64,000 nt of DNA, taken from the NCBI GenBank assembly GCA_030141605.1, contig JAQGDQ010000249.1:261510-325509 (forward strand), read 5' to 3'. The stretch's first letter is position 1. Each line of letters starts with the position of its first letter. The position numbers and the translations under genes were made by a program. The notes below the pieces were generated by a model. The model made no database searches. It saw only the letters and a list, made by a program, of their open reading frames with translations, and was not told the DNA's origin. This DNA comes from Tubiluchus corallicola (taxonomy: Eukaryota; Priapulida; Priapulimorpha; Priapulimorphida; Tubiluchidae). Positions 21,201 to 33,800 of this stretch are shown here, piece after piece.

Positions 21201-24200
21201 AATTTTCAAGCGAATAGGCTGAAAATTTCTATACAGCGGTAGTATAAACTGTATTTTACGATTTATAGACAATTTTTGTCCATATTCCTTTCGTAGATTT
21301 TTTTAGTTTAAGTAAAATAACATTAAAATAAACATAATATGCTAAGTAAGTTGTCATTTCCTTTAAAGTAAAACATAACATTTAATTGCTAAAATAATTG
21401 TAAGTGATTACGAGTCTTGCAGTTACTCTAGAAAATGGTGTTTGAGAACTTTTCGTGGTAATGGTTGCTTACGAACTTGAAACTTTTGAGTGCATCCAAA
21501 ATAAAGCTGTTTATTTTAATCACGTCTGAATGATAATTGTATGGTATTTAAAGAAATTATTACATACGGTAGGAAGAAGAGGAGGAGGAAGAGGAAGAGG
21601 AAAAAGAAGATCCTGTAGCAAAGAAGAAAGCCGAAGAACAGGCGAAAAAAGAAGCCGAAGAAAAAAGAAAGAAGGAGGAGGAAGAAAGGAAAAAGACTGC
21701 CGTACTTGATCGGGAAAAGGCCAGAGAAGATGTGAGCTCCACCTTTTGACATTACATTTTCTTAAGTGATCAAATTTAAAAAGTGTTACAGTTGCGCCCT
21801 CTATATTCAAATATAGCAAATAATAATTGACCAACGCTGCTTTAAACTGTTGGTTTTTTGTCATGTTTATAACATCAACATTGATTTTCATCAAATTTAT
21901 TATATTTTGTTTCAGGAAGCCAGAAGAAAGATTGAAGAGAGAGAAAGGAAGAAGGCAGAGGTCAGGAAACGACTGGAGGAGAGTTCGAAAAAGAAGAAGA
22001 ACGGCTTCTTAACTGGAGCTCGTAAGAAGAAGCTAAAGGTAAGAATTAAATCGAAGCTCAAGAAAGCAGTGTAGACGCACCTTATTGCGATTATAAATAA
22101 ATGCAATAAATATAAACAAACAAACAAAGTAGTATGTAAAGAAGTACATAATGTGAAATATCTGCGCTTCGTGGTGAGGCACTTATTTACATTTGTGACA
22201 TGATTCGTCCAACAAATTCAAGCCGGTGTAGTCTTAGATCAAATGATAACATTTTGCTTACCGTTCCTAGAGTGCGCTGTTCCGCTACGGGTTATAGGTC
22301 ATTTGCTGTTGCAGGACCAACTCTATGGGACAGCCTGTCCATCCAAATAAGGACACTCTCGAGCATTAACACTTTAAAAATACAGATTAAAAGATACTTA
22401 TTTAAAATAGCATACAATCTTTGAAGTAATTTTGATTTGTCTTTATATGCTTGTATTTTGTAAATTTGTTTTTTATGTATTTACTTGTTGTAATTTTATG
22501 AAATTTAGTAGAATTGCTGCTTAATCTGGTAAACATTTTTGAAGTTCGTTGTGATGATTTTAGATATCTTTGTGAAGCGTTTTTCAATATTGTCAGTTGT
22601 ATTGTCTATAGATTTAGACGCTATACAAAATGAATATTATTATTATCTGAAACTGTGGAAAAGGAAACTCGAGTACGGTTTAATGAGCTACCTTGCAATA
22701 CTCTGATACAATTCAGTGGCTACATGTGGCTTTCTGTAGGCTTTCTTGATGAAAAAAATTCGTGAAGACATGTTAGCAGAAATTGCCCGCAAAGAAGAAG
22801 AAAAGAAAAAAGTTTTATCGCAGCGGGTGCGACCTCTTCCAAACTTGGACGCCATGTCTCAACGTAAGTGCATGATATAGAATACAATTAACAGTGTGAT
22901 GATAACGCTAAAATGACATTAATTGTCGCTTAGAATATTCTTTATACTTCATAAAAGACTGACATTGCAAACCTAAAATCCAATTTAACAACAGAAAAGA
23001 TAAAAAAATGTAAAGATAAAAAAATTGACGAGGAAAAATATTTAATTTTTGAATGTAGCCCAACTATTATAACGACTTAAGAAATAGCTTGTTCTTTCAT
23101 GTCAATGAAATTTTCACAAACTTAATGAATTTCACAGTATCGGAAAATTTATATTGCTGATGAACGGAATTGATTTTGAACTTGCATATTTAGTTTCAAA
23201 TTATGTTACAGACTGTTTTCAAAGGAGGAAAATAAAATCTTAATCACAGAAAATCATATTCAATTGATAACAATAGCACATTATTGTATTTATATTATTT
23301 TTGCAAACGTGTAAACATTGTAATCTTGTTTAATCTCTGTTTCAATTTTACCCAAGTATTGGGATGCTTTTGTGTGATGTGCGATTTTTTATGTACATTG
23401 CATATTGTATCGTGTTGTTTGTCAATAAACTAATACATAAACTTACCATATATTAAATATTACTGTAATTAGGATTAATTACTATCTTTAACATCCACTT
23501 CCCTAATCTTCATCATCAGTGCAGCTCAGGATCAGTGTATGTGTTTACGTAAAATCAGCTAAGGCCTAAAATTCGCTTTTTCTGTTTACAGAACAGCTAG
23601 AAGACTTGTGTAAGACATTATTGGGTCAGATTGAAAACACGGAGAGTGAAAAATATGACGTACTTTACAAGATTAAGGAAAACGAGGCTATGATTCATGA
23701 GATGAATTATGCTGTCAACGACTTGAGAGGCAAATTGTACGTATATCATTGCAACTCTGTATCCAACTTTTACCTTTATTTACACATTGTATATTGTGCT
23801 TAGAAATAACTATTTGGTATCTGTGTTGCAATTATAAACGTTTAGTCTTTGTAACAGCACAAGCCTACGCCCATAGCCTTCCTGACCTTTGTCTTTGCAG
23901 CACCTAGTTACAAAAATTAAAAAAAGATCTTCTGATATTAGTGCTGAAGGAAAGAAAATCAAACAGTTCGGTGTTCTTGTCTAGGAAGAATTAGAATCTA
24001 TACCTCGTTAATCACAACACGGGAATTGGCCCTGATTTATCTTTCACATGGAGGTTTAGCAATTGTTCGTTCATATATATTTGAAATATACGCTATTGTG
24101 ATAGTAATCTATCATTTATTCTCACTAGGTTATCCACAAGTCTGTGAAAATTTACTTACTTACTTGTTTTATTGCTTTACTTGCTTTGTCAGCTGATTTA

Positions 24201-25444
24201 TTATGCATTGTTGTTTGATAGAATTCGTAAAGTGACGTAAGTCTGTTATTTGTTTTCAGCATAAAGCCAAGTCTTAAAAAAGTATCCAAATATGATAATA
24301 AGTGAGTAATTTTATTCTACCTTTTATGACAAGTACATATTTTTGTACCTTTATTTATTAGGCTAAAGGCCTGATAAGATCACCTTAAATTTATTTTGTG
24401 TAATTATACATATTATGTGTAAACATAAACTCCAGTAAGAGTACAGAAATAAAAACAAAATCAAAATGGAGAGCAGCCATTGACACCTGCAGTTATAAAT
24501 GATAAGTTTATAATAACAATTTCTTAAAACGTTTGGTTGCATTAATATATTATTGCGCTAGATTAAGTTTATAAACATTTTACTGTATGGCTATTCACAA
24601 TGAGACGTGTACGGCGTTCTAGCGCTATGACACATGCTCAGTTCTAGTTTCACAATACACATATTGTGTTATCATTTTTAGAGTTTACTCTATTGATCTT
24701 GTATCAGCCTTCAACTGTACCAGTTTTAATTGCAGTTTCCGAAAACTGAACGACAAAAAAAAACAAATGACCTTCCCCTTTTTTAGGTTTGCCAAAATGC
24801 AACAAATGCAAAAGAAAACGACTGTGAATTTCCGGGAAGGACTGAAGGAATCAGGGAAGGACAAATTTGCGCTCGGACCAGAACAAGAAGGAGAGGTAAA
24901 AGAAACCAATACTATCTGTATTTTTGCAATATAGGCTTATCCAGTTTATAAGGAAAGTACTTTAATGTACTAACGTGTACAGACTTAAATAGAAATGAAA
25001 ATTATCAACAACAGCTTTAACAGAAAAATTCTCGCCAAATTCTGTCTTGCATTGGAATAAACACGGTAAATAAACAATGGTTTCAAAAAGCCACACACGT
25101 AGTAACAGCCTCTAGTCACGTGTAATGATATAAAATGTGACACACTTTCATGAAGTACGTTTCCTATTGTTGCATATTAAATTAAGCTACACTTTATAAC
25201 ACACTTTATAAGTCACGTATTTTGAACTAAATCGCAATAAATACGGGTCAACTTGTAAAGTTGTGAACTGTATTTACTAAACTCAATTTGCATTATGAAG
25301 AGGGACAAGTCTTACTTTTGCATTTTTCTTTATTTGTCAATATGTATGTTTTCTTTCAAAATTTAAAAATCGTTACTTTTTTTTGTTATTAATAATGGCT
25401 TGTTTTTTTTTTAGAAAAAGCCGGATTGGGCGGCGAAGCACTAA
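18224..25444 (+). CDS. Troponin I, muscle thin-filament inhibitory subunit
   Basis: Troponin I holds actomyosin off and releases it when troponin C binds calcium. Coding exons: 18224-18246, then one of 19032-19065 or 19808-19823, then 21573-21731, 21916-22038, 22740-22863, 23592-23736, 24260-24301, 24787-24895, 25415-25444. All have GT/AG ends and matching phases, giving about 256-262 aa. The N-terminus is MSDSEHEY plus an acidic run and a K/E-rich helix. NGFLTGARKKKLK begins the troponin C/T-binding region. [26 protein letters not shown], read across three exons, is the family signature that contacts actin and troponin C. The protein ends KKPDWAAKH. The acidic extension, absent from vertebrate forms, is common in invertebrate troponin I. 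A noncoding exon must lie upstream, since an acceptor precedes the ATG. Exon boundaries are confident; the paralogue type is not. Confidence 0.92.
19032..19065 (+). other. Troponin I alternative acidic microexon A (34 or 31 nt)
   Basis: Continues the phase-2 codon of exon 1 (TA + C) and encodes SEEESEEEEVE, ending in phase 0 before GTATTT. The acceptor is CACAGCAG, a NAGNAG pair. Use of the second AG (exon from 19035) removes one serine and keeps frame. It cannot be followed in frame by the 19808 exon. Confidence 0.75.
19808..19823 (+). other. Troponin I alternative acidic microexon B (16 nt)
   Basis: Begins CGAGGAGGAAAGTGAG after ATCAACCAG and ends at GAG|GTAAAG. It starts with the same bases as microexon A (CAGCGAGGAGGAA), has the same entry and exit phases, and gives EEESE after the split tyrosine. 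A and B therefore look like a duplicated, mutually exclusive pair. Skipping both or including both would break the frame. Confidence 0.65.
19972..20400 (+). repeat. Long polypurine tract in a troponin I intron
   Basis: About 430 bases consisting almost entirely of A and G (GGAAAAG/GAAAGAAAAGG-like words) with rare interruptions. The long frames on both strands (Lys/Arg/Glu-rich plus, Phe/Ser/Leu-rich minus) are artefacts of this composition. Confidence 0.9.
20930..21320 (+). repeat. Dispersed ~400-bp repeat, copy 1 (troponin I intron)
   Basis: Matches the reverse complement of 50565-51020, in an aminoacylase-1 intron, across blocks such as GTGTAATTAGTAAAATCACTTTA, AAGTTTTTACAAAAA, CGAAAAGTCA.AAGTCCA.CAGT and TGAAAATTTCTA...GCGGTAGTA. 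No ORF or clear ends are visible. It is a non-autonomous element of unknown class. Confidence 0.65.
22039..22107 (+). other. Possible early-termination extension of troponin I exon 5
   Basis: Reading through the donor at 22039 keeps the basic frame for 11 more codons (VRIKSKLKKAV) to a TAG at 22072-22074. This is followed by AATAAATGCAATAAA at about 22095-22109. An intronic polyadenylation isoform would lack the actin-binding part. This is speculative; AATAAA is frequent in A/T-rich introns. Confidence 0.15.
22195..22650 (+). mobile_element. 3' end of a CR1/L2-like LINE
   Basis: The frame at 22200-22424 encodes PRVRCSATGYRSFAVAGPTL followed by WDSLSIQIRTLSSINTLK, the usual C-terminal tail after reverse transcriptase in CR1/L2-type non-LTR elements. 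A short 3' UTR ends GACGCTATACAAAATGAATATTATTATTATC, i.e. an (ATT)n tail. It is 5' truncated and lies in a troponin I intron, same strand. Confidence 0.75.
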
Positions 25445-25900
25445 AGAGTGGTCAATATTATACTACGTGCCCCTCGATCATGCCCTCTTTATGTGTTATT
25501 TATTATGATGAAATTGATAATGGTTGTTTAATATTATACATTTTCTTCATGTTAAGTTGTTGCTTTACAAATCAATGGGAAAAACTAATTCTAGTTAACT
25601 TAAGCTGTCTTGTTTTATAATGAAAACTGTTAAATACATAATCTTTTAATGAGCAAATTATCATAAAAATACATTTATTTCTGGTGATAACAAATGTTCT
25701 GATTAATTGTTGTTAATATGTTCACTTTTATTCACAAGTTTTATTTCAAAATTTTCCCTATTTTAACGCAGTCTTTTGAATCTGTGTTATCCCTGAATTT
25801 GATATCGCTTGATGCCGTTACACCATAGGCGAATTATTTTGGCGAAGTTGTAACTTCATTTTACATTTCTTGAATAAAATGCTCACAATTTGCTCACTGT
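25445..25900 (+). other. Troponin I 3' untranslated region
   Basis: Follows the TAA at 25442-25444. Candidate polyadenylation signal AATAAA near 25874 (TTGAATAAAATGC). No conserved motif is recognised. Confidence 0.5.
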
Positions 25901-26289
25901 ACTTGTTTTTTAAAATTTTATTTTTTATACTAGCTCCTTCAAATGCAAGAAACTAACGGGTCATTGTAACAACGTTTTAGTTCAGTTTGGCGTATTGTCA
26001 GGTATCCAGCTCCCAGCATTCGTCTATAGCAAGTTATACACAAGTAGGATTCTAAATTAGGTCTGAAGCTGCACATAGAACGCCTAAAATAGGGCATTAT
26101 ATTATCAATAAGCCTTTTCACGGTTTCGTTGTGAACACGCGCAGTTGCTGTAGGGCAACGGTTAAGTGTACCACAGCAACCCGTCTTAACTATAACCGTC
26201 GTGTGACATGTGTGTAAACCAAAGCTGTTTGCGGCAAGAGTTCAGTAACGTCAGTTGTTTTACGTGGACTTTACTTAATTATGCATTAG

Positions 26290-26995
26290 TCTGTGGGTAC
26301 AGTGATTTCTAGCAGGATCTTGCTTGGGAATGAGAAAAGATGCCGAAAACTAGTAAATCATTGTTATCCCAGTGTACAAAACCAGAACACTATAATGTAC
26401 ATAACTGACTAGAGTATGACGCGCACATGGCTATAGCAGATCAGAAGGTACCACCGGTCAATCGGACATTCCAGAACAAGCCACCAAGTCTTGTGGGTGA
26501 TCAGCTTGTTATGTTGCTAAGTGTCGCACTTATCAATGCCTAGTCATGGTGGTGATAAAGTTTCAAAGTCGCAAGGCAAAAACAAGCTACCAGTCTGTCG
26601 TCTGTCAGTTTTTAAGATCTCGTCAGGAACAGTCAACAGTCAACAGCCAGTGCCAGAATGAGCTAAACAAAGGCAACAACCAATTTAGCAGCTACAGTTT
26701 TTTGGTCAGCAACAGACTTCTCCATCTCATGACGAAACTGGCCGTCACCAAAGTCTAGCCAACGACCACGACCTCAAAATACCCCCCAACTCAGCAAATA
26801 CTGTACCACGGTCAAGACCAACTACCAAATCACCAGCTGTTGCACAGAGGTAAAGGTCAACTACCAAGTGGTAAGCAAGTCTTGGTCAGCCATAGACTCC
26901 TAGTCGAGGCACGCCATTACTAAGACGTGGTCGGGGAAAGCGACCAAAAGCGGATAACCTACTAAGTAGTCCAATATTGTAATAAATAAACCCAG
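26290..26995 (+). pseudogene. Decayed coding-like unit of unknown identity
   Basis: A stretch with higher GC and protein-like reading, unlike its surroundings. One frame from an ATG at 26340 gives KPEHYNVHN, a stop, then EYDAHMAIADQKVPPVNRTF and QNKPPSLVGDQLVMLLS. After about 26515 reading moves to other frames (GQQQTSPSHDETGRHQ; LLRRGRGKRPKADN) with several stops. AATAAATAAA lies at about 26980. I do not recognise the protein. It resembles a dead processed copy or an old element ORF. Confidence 0.3.
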
Positions 26996-27002
26996 TACTT
27001 AC

Positions 27003-27870
27003 ATCATGTACTCTTTGTTTTGTTGTTTAATTATGATGGCAATTTTAACGTTGGCACTCATGACGAAGATAGCCACCAGAGACAGATAAAAAGAAGACTC
27101 CTACATGTACTATGTTTTGGATGGCAAATTGTGAAGGTTTCTGTTAACAGCAAAATAGTTTCAGTTACTTTGCAAAAACTAAAAAAATACGTTAAGCAAA
27201 GTTAGCATGCGATTTTAATTTAATATTAGCATAAAATTTGCACAACATTAATGATAAGCACATAACAGGAATGCAATTGCGCAATAGTTATTTATCTCTG
27301 CTCATCTCTAATTTTGTGTCACAAAATAATACCGCACCAGTAATGTTTTATCTGTATCGGAATTATTGCTTTCGTAAATTAGTAAGGTTTACTATAGTAG
27401 GTAAAAACTAGATGATGTAGTACTTTCTCAAATATTTTAAATAAGCCGTGAACAACAAAAATGCATTGAGACTTACACTTTGTTGGTTCATTCGTATGGC
27501 TGCTGAATTTCAGATAGCTACAATAAGTACAATCTATAGCTACATTAGCTACAAAAGTTAAAGATATATGCACTTAAAAATAGACATTATAAACGCATTT
27601 TCCACATTTGAGGAAGTCCGTGTACCAGAATTTAGATCTCAGTTGAGGCCTCTGAAAACACCCTTGGTGACTGAGGCTCCGTCCCGGACCGCGCCGGGGA
27701 GCTTGCAGCGCTCCCACAGACCCCCTAGATTATTGCATGCATTGTTCAATAACACACTGCACGCTACTGGTGCATATAAATTTGACATTATCTTACAACT
27801 TACAATTATACTGGGAAGTCAGTTTCAATATTATTGACTCAAACGCGTATCTTACTTACTACTATACGCT
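27003..27870. other. Spacer without a supported gene
   Basis: A/T-rich except for a GC-rich block at 27640-27730 (GAGGCCTCTGAAAACACCC ... CCCACAGACCCCCTAG). That block looks like a fragment of a common dispersed element but cannot be classified. Confidence 0.4.
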
Positions 27871-27872
27871 AA

Positions 27873-30800
27873 TTAACATGTTTTTGACACTGACTGATAA
27901 TTCGTGATGGCCGACACTGTCGCCAAAGCTGTCGAGTCTTTCGTGTTTGCTGACGTCTCACGCGCGTCATCTTTCACTTTCATCCTCAACACTTTCTTGA
28001 AGCCGTTGCGAAAGTGGGTGTTGGTCGCCCCATAGATAACAGGATTAGTGGCCGAGTTCAGGTGAGCCAGGTAGATGGCAAACAAGAAGAATCCTGTCGA
28101 CCAGTCGTGCCGATGATCAAAGAGACAGTCGATGAACAAAGGTCCCCACGAACAGGTGAAGAATGCCGTCACTAAGAAGAGAGTCTTTGCCATTTCTGTA
28201 GCAGCCTTTTTGCTGTCTTTTTTCCAAGGTCTCACAGCGTCTGTTACCTGGATTAGACAAGCAATACAATGTCACCTTTGAGCTTATGATTGGCAATGGA
28301 AACTTGTTAACCAGTATGATAACTAATGAGATAAGCACAAAACCACGGTGTCAACTTATTTGAAAACTCAGCAACTTACACCTTTATGATTTCGAACTTT
28401 TTATCATCTTTTTCTTGTGTACTTTCAGGCTCTTAAAACATTTTAAATCATAGAAAAAACATAAAACATAAACAGAAATGATGTTCTCTCTCTGTGTGTG
28501 TGTGTTATCAACAAAAGAATCCGAGTTCGTCTATAGCACGCTACAAACTATGATGATGATGATGATCGTTATTGTTTATTATTGTTGCTATGATGATGCT
28601 GATGCTGATGTGAAGATGATGATGATGATGATGACGATCATGATGATGATTATAATGAAGACGGCGGTTATAGACTGGCGATAATGACAATGAGAAAGAA
28701 ATAGTTTAATAGTTAGTGACGCTAATGATATTAAGGAAATGATATCAACAATTTAAAACTGATGCATTTTAGTAAGAGACTAATGGCTGTAGTAACAGCA
28801 GGCCCTTTGTTCTCTTTCCTTTGTGAAAAATATTTTAATGAAGCTTACTTTCTCAAAACACAGTTTCATAGGGTTTTGCATAAAACTAATGAGTCAAAGT
28901 GAATTAATTCGACGGCGATATAAAAATACTCCGGATTTTTCACAAATAACGCGTATTTTTGGCATCACAGTGTTTTTGCCGGATCACTTGAACATAATTT
29001 CTTTGCCCCGAAATAGGCCCCTGGTGGTCGCACGACCCAGGGCCAGACTAATACCTCCAGAGGACCTAAGCACTGAAAACAATGCGCTACCCCCATATAT
29101 GTGTAATTCAGAATAACAACAATAATAAACTGAACTGTAACTGAAATTTTAAACCTTTTAAAATGAAAAAAAACTTATATTAAGATTTATTCCTAGTAAA
29201 TGCTTTAAGTTATGATAGTAGATTAAAAATACAGAGACGACTCTAAATCTTATAAAAGGACAGCCATTCAGCAAATCTGCTGCCACAAGTATTCCGGTAT
29301 ATTTTACTTTTGGGGATTATTCGAATGGAAAAAACTGCGGGCCCTCTTCCACTGAGGCCCTAAGCACATGCTTATTTTGTTTACTCCAGGGCTGACACGA
29401 CCGCAGGCGCAGTGTTACAGCTATTACCTGTGAGTTATTAAAACAAATATTCTGAAACTTACAAAACAAAGTGCCGGTTTATTTGCGTTCGACTAATTTA
29501 ATTATATGCTAAGTAGGCACACTAACAAGGTAAAGTGAAACCAAGCAACTGTTATAAGAATCGTACAAAAACAAACGTCGCAAACAACAACAAGCTGAAA
29601 TTAGATACTGTTTTTGACGCAAGTGTTGTCTTATTTTAGATGTTATACGAAACCGCCTTTTCAATTTTAGGTAAAATAATTGCCAACGTCACATATGAAC
29701 TTGTCTGACTGAGATCTGATTAAATCTTTTTTGCGCGGATATAAACACGTTCTAGAGTTTAGACCTTGCCTCAGTCAGGCGTAGGCTGAAATAGCTGTGT
29801 GGTTAATGATAAAGCAAGAATATTTAGTTTCTCATATTAATCTTGCTTTTCAACGTTTGAGTAAAATTGGGTCTAATTCTGCAGTTCTTTGTTCAAGAAT
29901 TAAAAGACCCGAATTTAATTTTTATCATCTACGGAAAAGTGGTATTTGCAAGGCCTTAATTCGGCATTTATACTGACTAAAATATCAGTAGTTGAAATCG
30001 TGTTTAAAACATAATAATATGCTATTAATTAAGACTTCAACGAATTTAGATGTAAAAAGTTGTAAGCATACGTGCAATTGTGCTATCAGTTAGCGGGTAA
30101 ATAATATGCTAAAATGTCGCTGGTTTGTCGATTAACTTTTAATAATAACAAATTTTCAGCCAGAAATGGAAAGAAGGGCAGGAAAATACTTTAATTTTAA
30201 TTAAACCCGTATAATTTGCGAATAGAGGAGGCAGTGGTCTAAAAGCAACTGAGCTCGAGCAATGTTGGAAGCTCGAAGTTAGGTCTTTTCCTATAGCAAT
30301 TACGAGCGCGTTGTACTAAATGTGTGCGGTATAAAAACTTCAAAGTTTGCGACGAAATATTCAAGTCAAGAAATTCAAGTAATGGACGAAATATACATTT
30401 ACTGATGAAAGTGGTGAAACAAAAGTAAAATTTGAGCAAAATTAAGTAGGCCTGCACATATACAGAGGGTATACAGAGAGCACGGAATAGGTGTATTATT
30501 AGGTCCTATTTATTAGCCCGTGTTACCTGTGTCGTAAAACGCAATCAAAACGGCACAAGGAAAATATTCTTACTCTTTTTCTGCTTCTGCGGACGTAAAG
30601 AAAGATGTGGGTGTAGCAAATAGCCGTGACGACCAGTGGCATCATGATGATGAGAAGAGCAAAGAGGTATTTGTGGGTTGGAACCACGTAGAAGTTCCAC
30701 AAGCAGTGCATGGACCGTGGCTCCAGCCAAAACCTGCGAAATACATTTATATTTATGATACGGTTTTAGGGCTAAAGTTTACAATTCCTTACACACAAGA

Positions 30801-33800
30801 AATGAGTTTGTGGAGCGGATTAGAATTTTAGGGTTAGGATGAGGGTTAGGGTTAGGATTAGGATTAGGGATAGGGATAGAGTGAGGGTTGGGTTAGGGTG
30901 AGGGACAGGGTTACGGTTATGGTTACGATATTTGTGTGGGAAATTGTAATTTTTAGTTAAATTATCATTCTAGTTCAACAATACACTTTTCAATGATCCT
31001 TTATTTGCTCAACCTGGATCAGTCAGCCCCGAGAATGTGCAAGTCTTGAATACCTTAAAATTATTAATGAGAAGAGATACTCGCAGGCCTATTTCAACTC
31101 TTTTAGTATAATAATTTAACAGATTTTAATAGGTTTGGCATCCATTGTCGCAACTGCTAACTAAACAGAGATTATAGAGTTAGTTTATGTTATGTTATTG
31201 AATAAGAAAATAGAACTTCCATAATGCGTGCAAGGCATTAGAGTTACGAACCCTAGCAAAGGCCTAATGAATCCACCGATTTTAAATCTCATAAAATTTG
31301 ATGTGACCTGACACACCTGAAACTAGACCATCTATAACGAACATTTTCACTTTCTTATTCCGAATATAAATTAGGAAGATTACACTTTCCAAATGCTTTT
31401 TCACTTTTTCACGTACCACGTGATATTTTCATAGGATTTCTGTGGTAATGCAATTATTAATTTCTCACACTGCTGGATGTCAATTGATGCTTGATATTGC
31501 AATGCACGCAAAATTAAGATTTTTTAAAAATCCACTGCCTTTGTAAAGTACATGGTCGTCCAAAAAAAGGTTCTGACAAACTGGGAATTTTCCACCCTGG
31601 TAAAGGCGGTTTTAGAAGAGACTTACATCATCATGTAGCTCGGTTTCTGCTCAAAACAAACAGCTATGAAATTCCCACCATATCTTTACACGGTATTACG
31701 GTAAATAAGCAAAAAGTGCCATATTGAGAGATTTTCACCCCTTGTTTCTAGAGGAACACGGTGCAGAAAAAATATCCTAGTGGCTGTTATTGAAGATCTT
31801 TGACGGAAATTTATAGTTCTTTGGAAAAAACCTGGTTATAAGATGATGTGGGTCTCTTTTACAAACGCCTCTACCAGGATGAAAACTACGAGTTAACTTG
31901 GGGGAACGTTTTTTTCTGGACGAACCTGTATTACGAAATACGGCCAATCTGCTGAAACCACCCGGGCAGACTAGGCACGAACGATTGTCATGGCGTGGAG
32001 CTCAGGGGGGGGGGGGGCGCATCCGCTTAAGTCATTCCTGGATACCTTCATCCTGTGAATGAGGGACAAATCTACCTACTGAATCCAGCTTGGACGCAGC
32101 CAGACCTCTGGGCCTAAAACCATCAGTAAATTTCTTTATTTATACTGTAAAATTTTCTAATGTTAAACTGCTCAAAATTTTGTTTTAATTATTTCTTAAA
32201 CTTGAAACCGTATAGGCGTTAAGCACTTTCTTGTAATCCTCATGTATTTTAAAGTAGGCGTTATGAATTTTAGAAGCGTTAGACAGCTCTTTACTCTATA
32301 AAACGTTCTACGTCCATACTTTCATTTGCAAAATTTCAGAGTGGAATTCCTGGCAGTACGCCACCATCCTAAAATTTCTCTTACCAAACTAGAAACTTAC
32401 CCATCATTTCTCAAGTAACTGGACATGTTGGTCACAGTGTTGAAAAGCCAGACAGACAGACAGATGGCCACGCAGACCGCCGGAGAGAAGTACTGCTTGT
32501 AAATACCATGGTAACAGATGGCGATCAGACGATTGATGCTTATGACCATGAGCGTCAATAGTGATGTGGTGCAGGCGATGTAGCACAGTGCCCCAATTAT
32601 TTCACAGATTCCCACCTTTGACATCAGCATCTCTTCAGAAAGGTAACCTGTAATAAACACCAAAATCATAAAATTCCCAAAAGATTCGTCATATTAAACC
32701 TCCAAGTGACTTTGTTCACTTTCTTTGTTTTTTTAAACATTTCCAAACAAGGTCAATGACCAATTAAGGTAAGAGAGTACAGTGAAAATATGAAGAAATT
32801 AATAAGTGAATATATGTTAAAGAAACAGAAAAAACAAAAGACAAGATATTCAATGACGTTCTTAAGTTTTAGGAGAAACAGGTTTCCGGTGGAGAATCCC
32901 ACAAGTAAGAAGCTCAAATGAAAAAAAAACTTAATTTATAAATAGTTTTTTACAGTTAGGAATCTCCATATAACCTTGTCCATGTAACGCCCATGAGAAG
33001 CAGCAGAAAAATGAGTATTGCGTTTAAACTGTTGGCGTTTTAGCTCCAATGACAACAGTTTCAGTGAGCATCTTCCATGTATTAAACACTAGCGGCCCCA
33101 GTTATAAAACTCTACAATAAAAACATCTTTACAAAAAACAAGGAAATAATAAACAAGGACAGTTTGTGAAAAAGGAAATAATAATTAACGATCACCGCTT
33201 GCATTCCCTAAAGAACAGGGACGTCTGTGACAAAAAACCAGTTGAAATCATAGCTCCAGAAGACAGAACAAGGCCTGTGTAGATATTAGATGGATTGAAT
33301 TCTTACCTAGAATACCAGCTGGTGTAACGAGACCAGTAATCAGCAAGTCAGCAATGGATAAGTTGCAAATGAAAACATTACAGGATCTTCTTAGCGGTTC
33401 GTACATTATAATAGACAGGATAACCAAGATGTTTCCGCTGATTCCCATACCTGCAAATGAAAATTAAATGTTTTCCTATACTCAGATTACCATACGAGCT
33501 GTGCTTTCAAAATTAATTTATGCCAGAAAGGTTTATAATAATTGTGAAGTTCTACGGGATGTCTAATTGGTTAAAACCGTAAAAGAGGACAAAATGCCCA
33601 TTAAGTCTCAAAAATTCGTTGTTTTTTTCGGAAGAAAAATATAGAATTTTTTTAGACTTAATGGGCATTTTGACTTCTTTTGTGGTTACGACCATGGTAA
33701 ATCTCAGAAGAGCACTATCTTATTTTCAAGCTAATTTGTTAAAGCTCTAACAAGCAATTTCAAACGCATTTACGCTACTTCAGTGATAGACTATCGTTTG

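Noticed and set aside
21516-22127. Minus-strand hydrophobic frames of 60-124 codons
   Set aside because: Antisense shadows of the K/E-rich troponin I exons.
30826-30928. Interstitial telomere as a chromosome-fusion scar
   Set aside because: A second copy with the same non-telomeric flanks exists at 34.4 kb, so a mobile mini-element explains it better.
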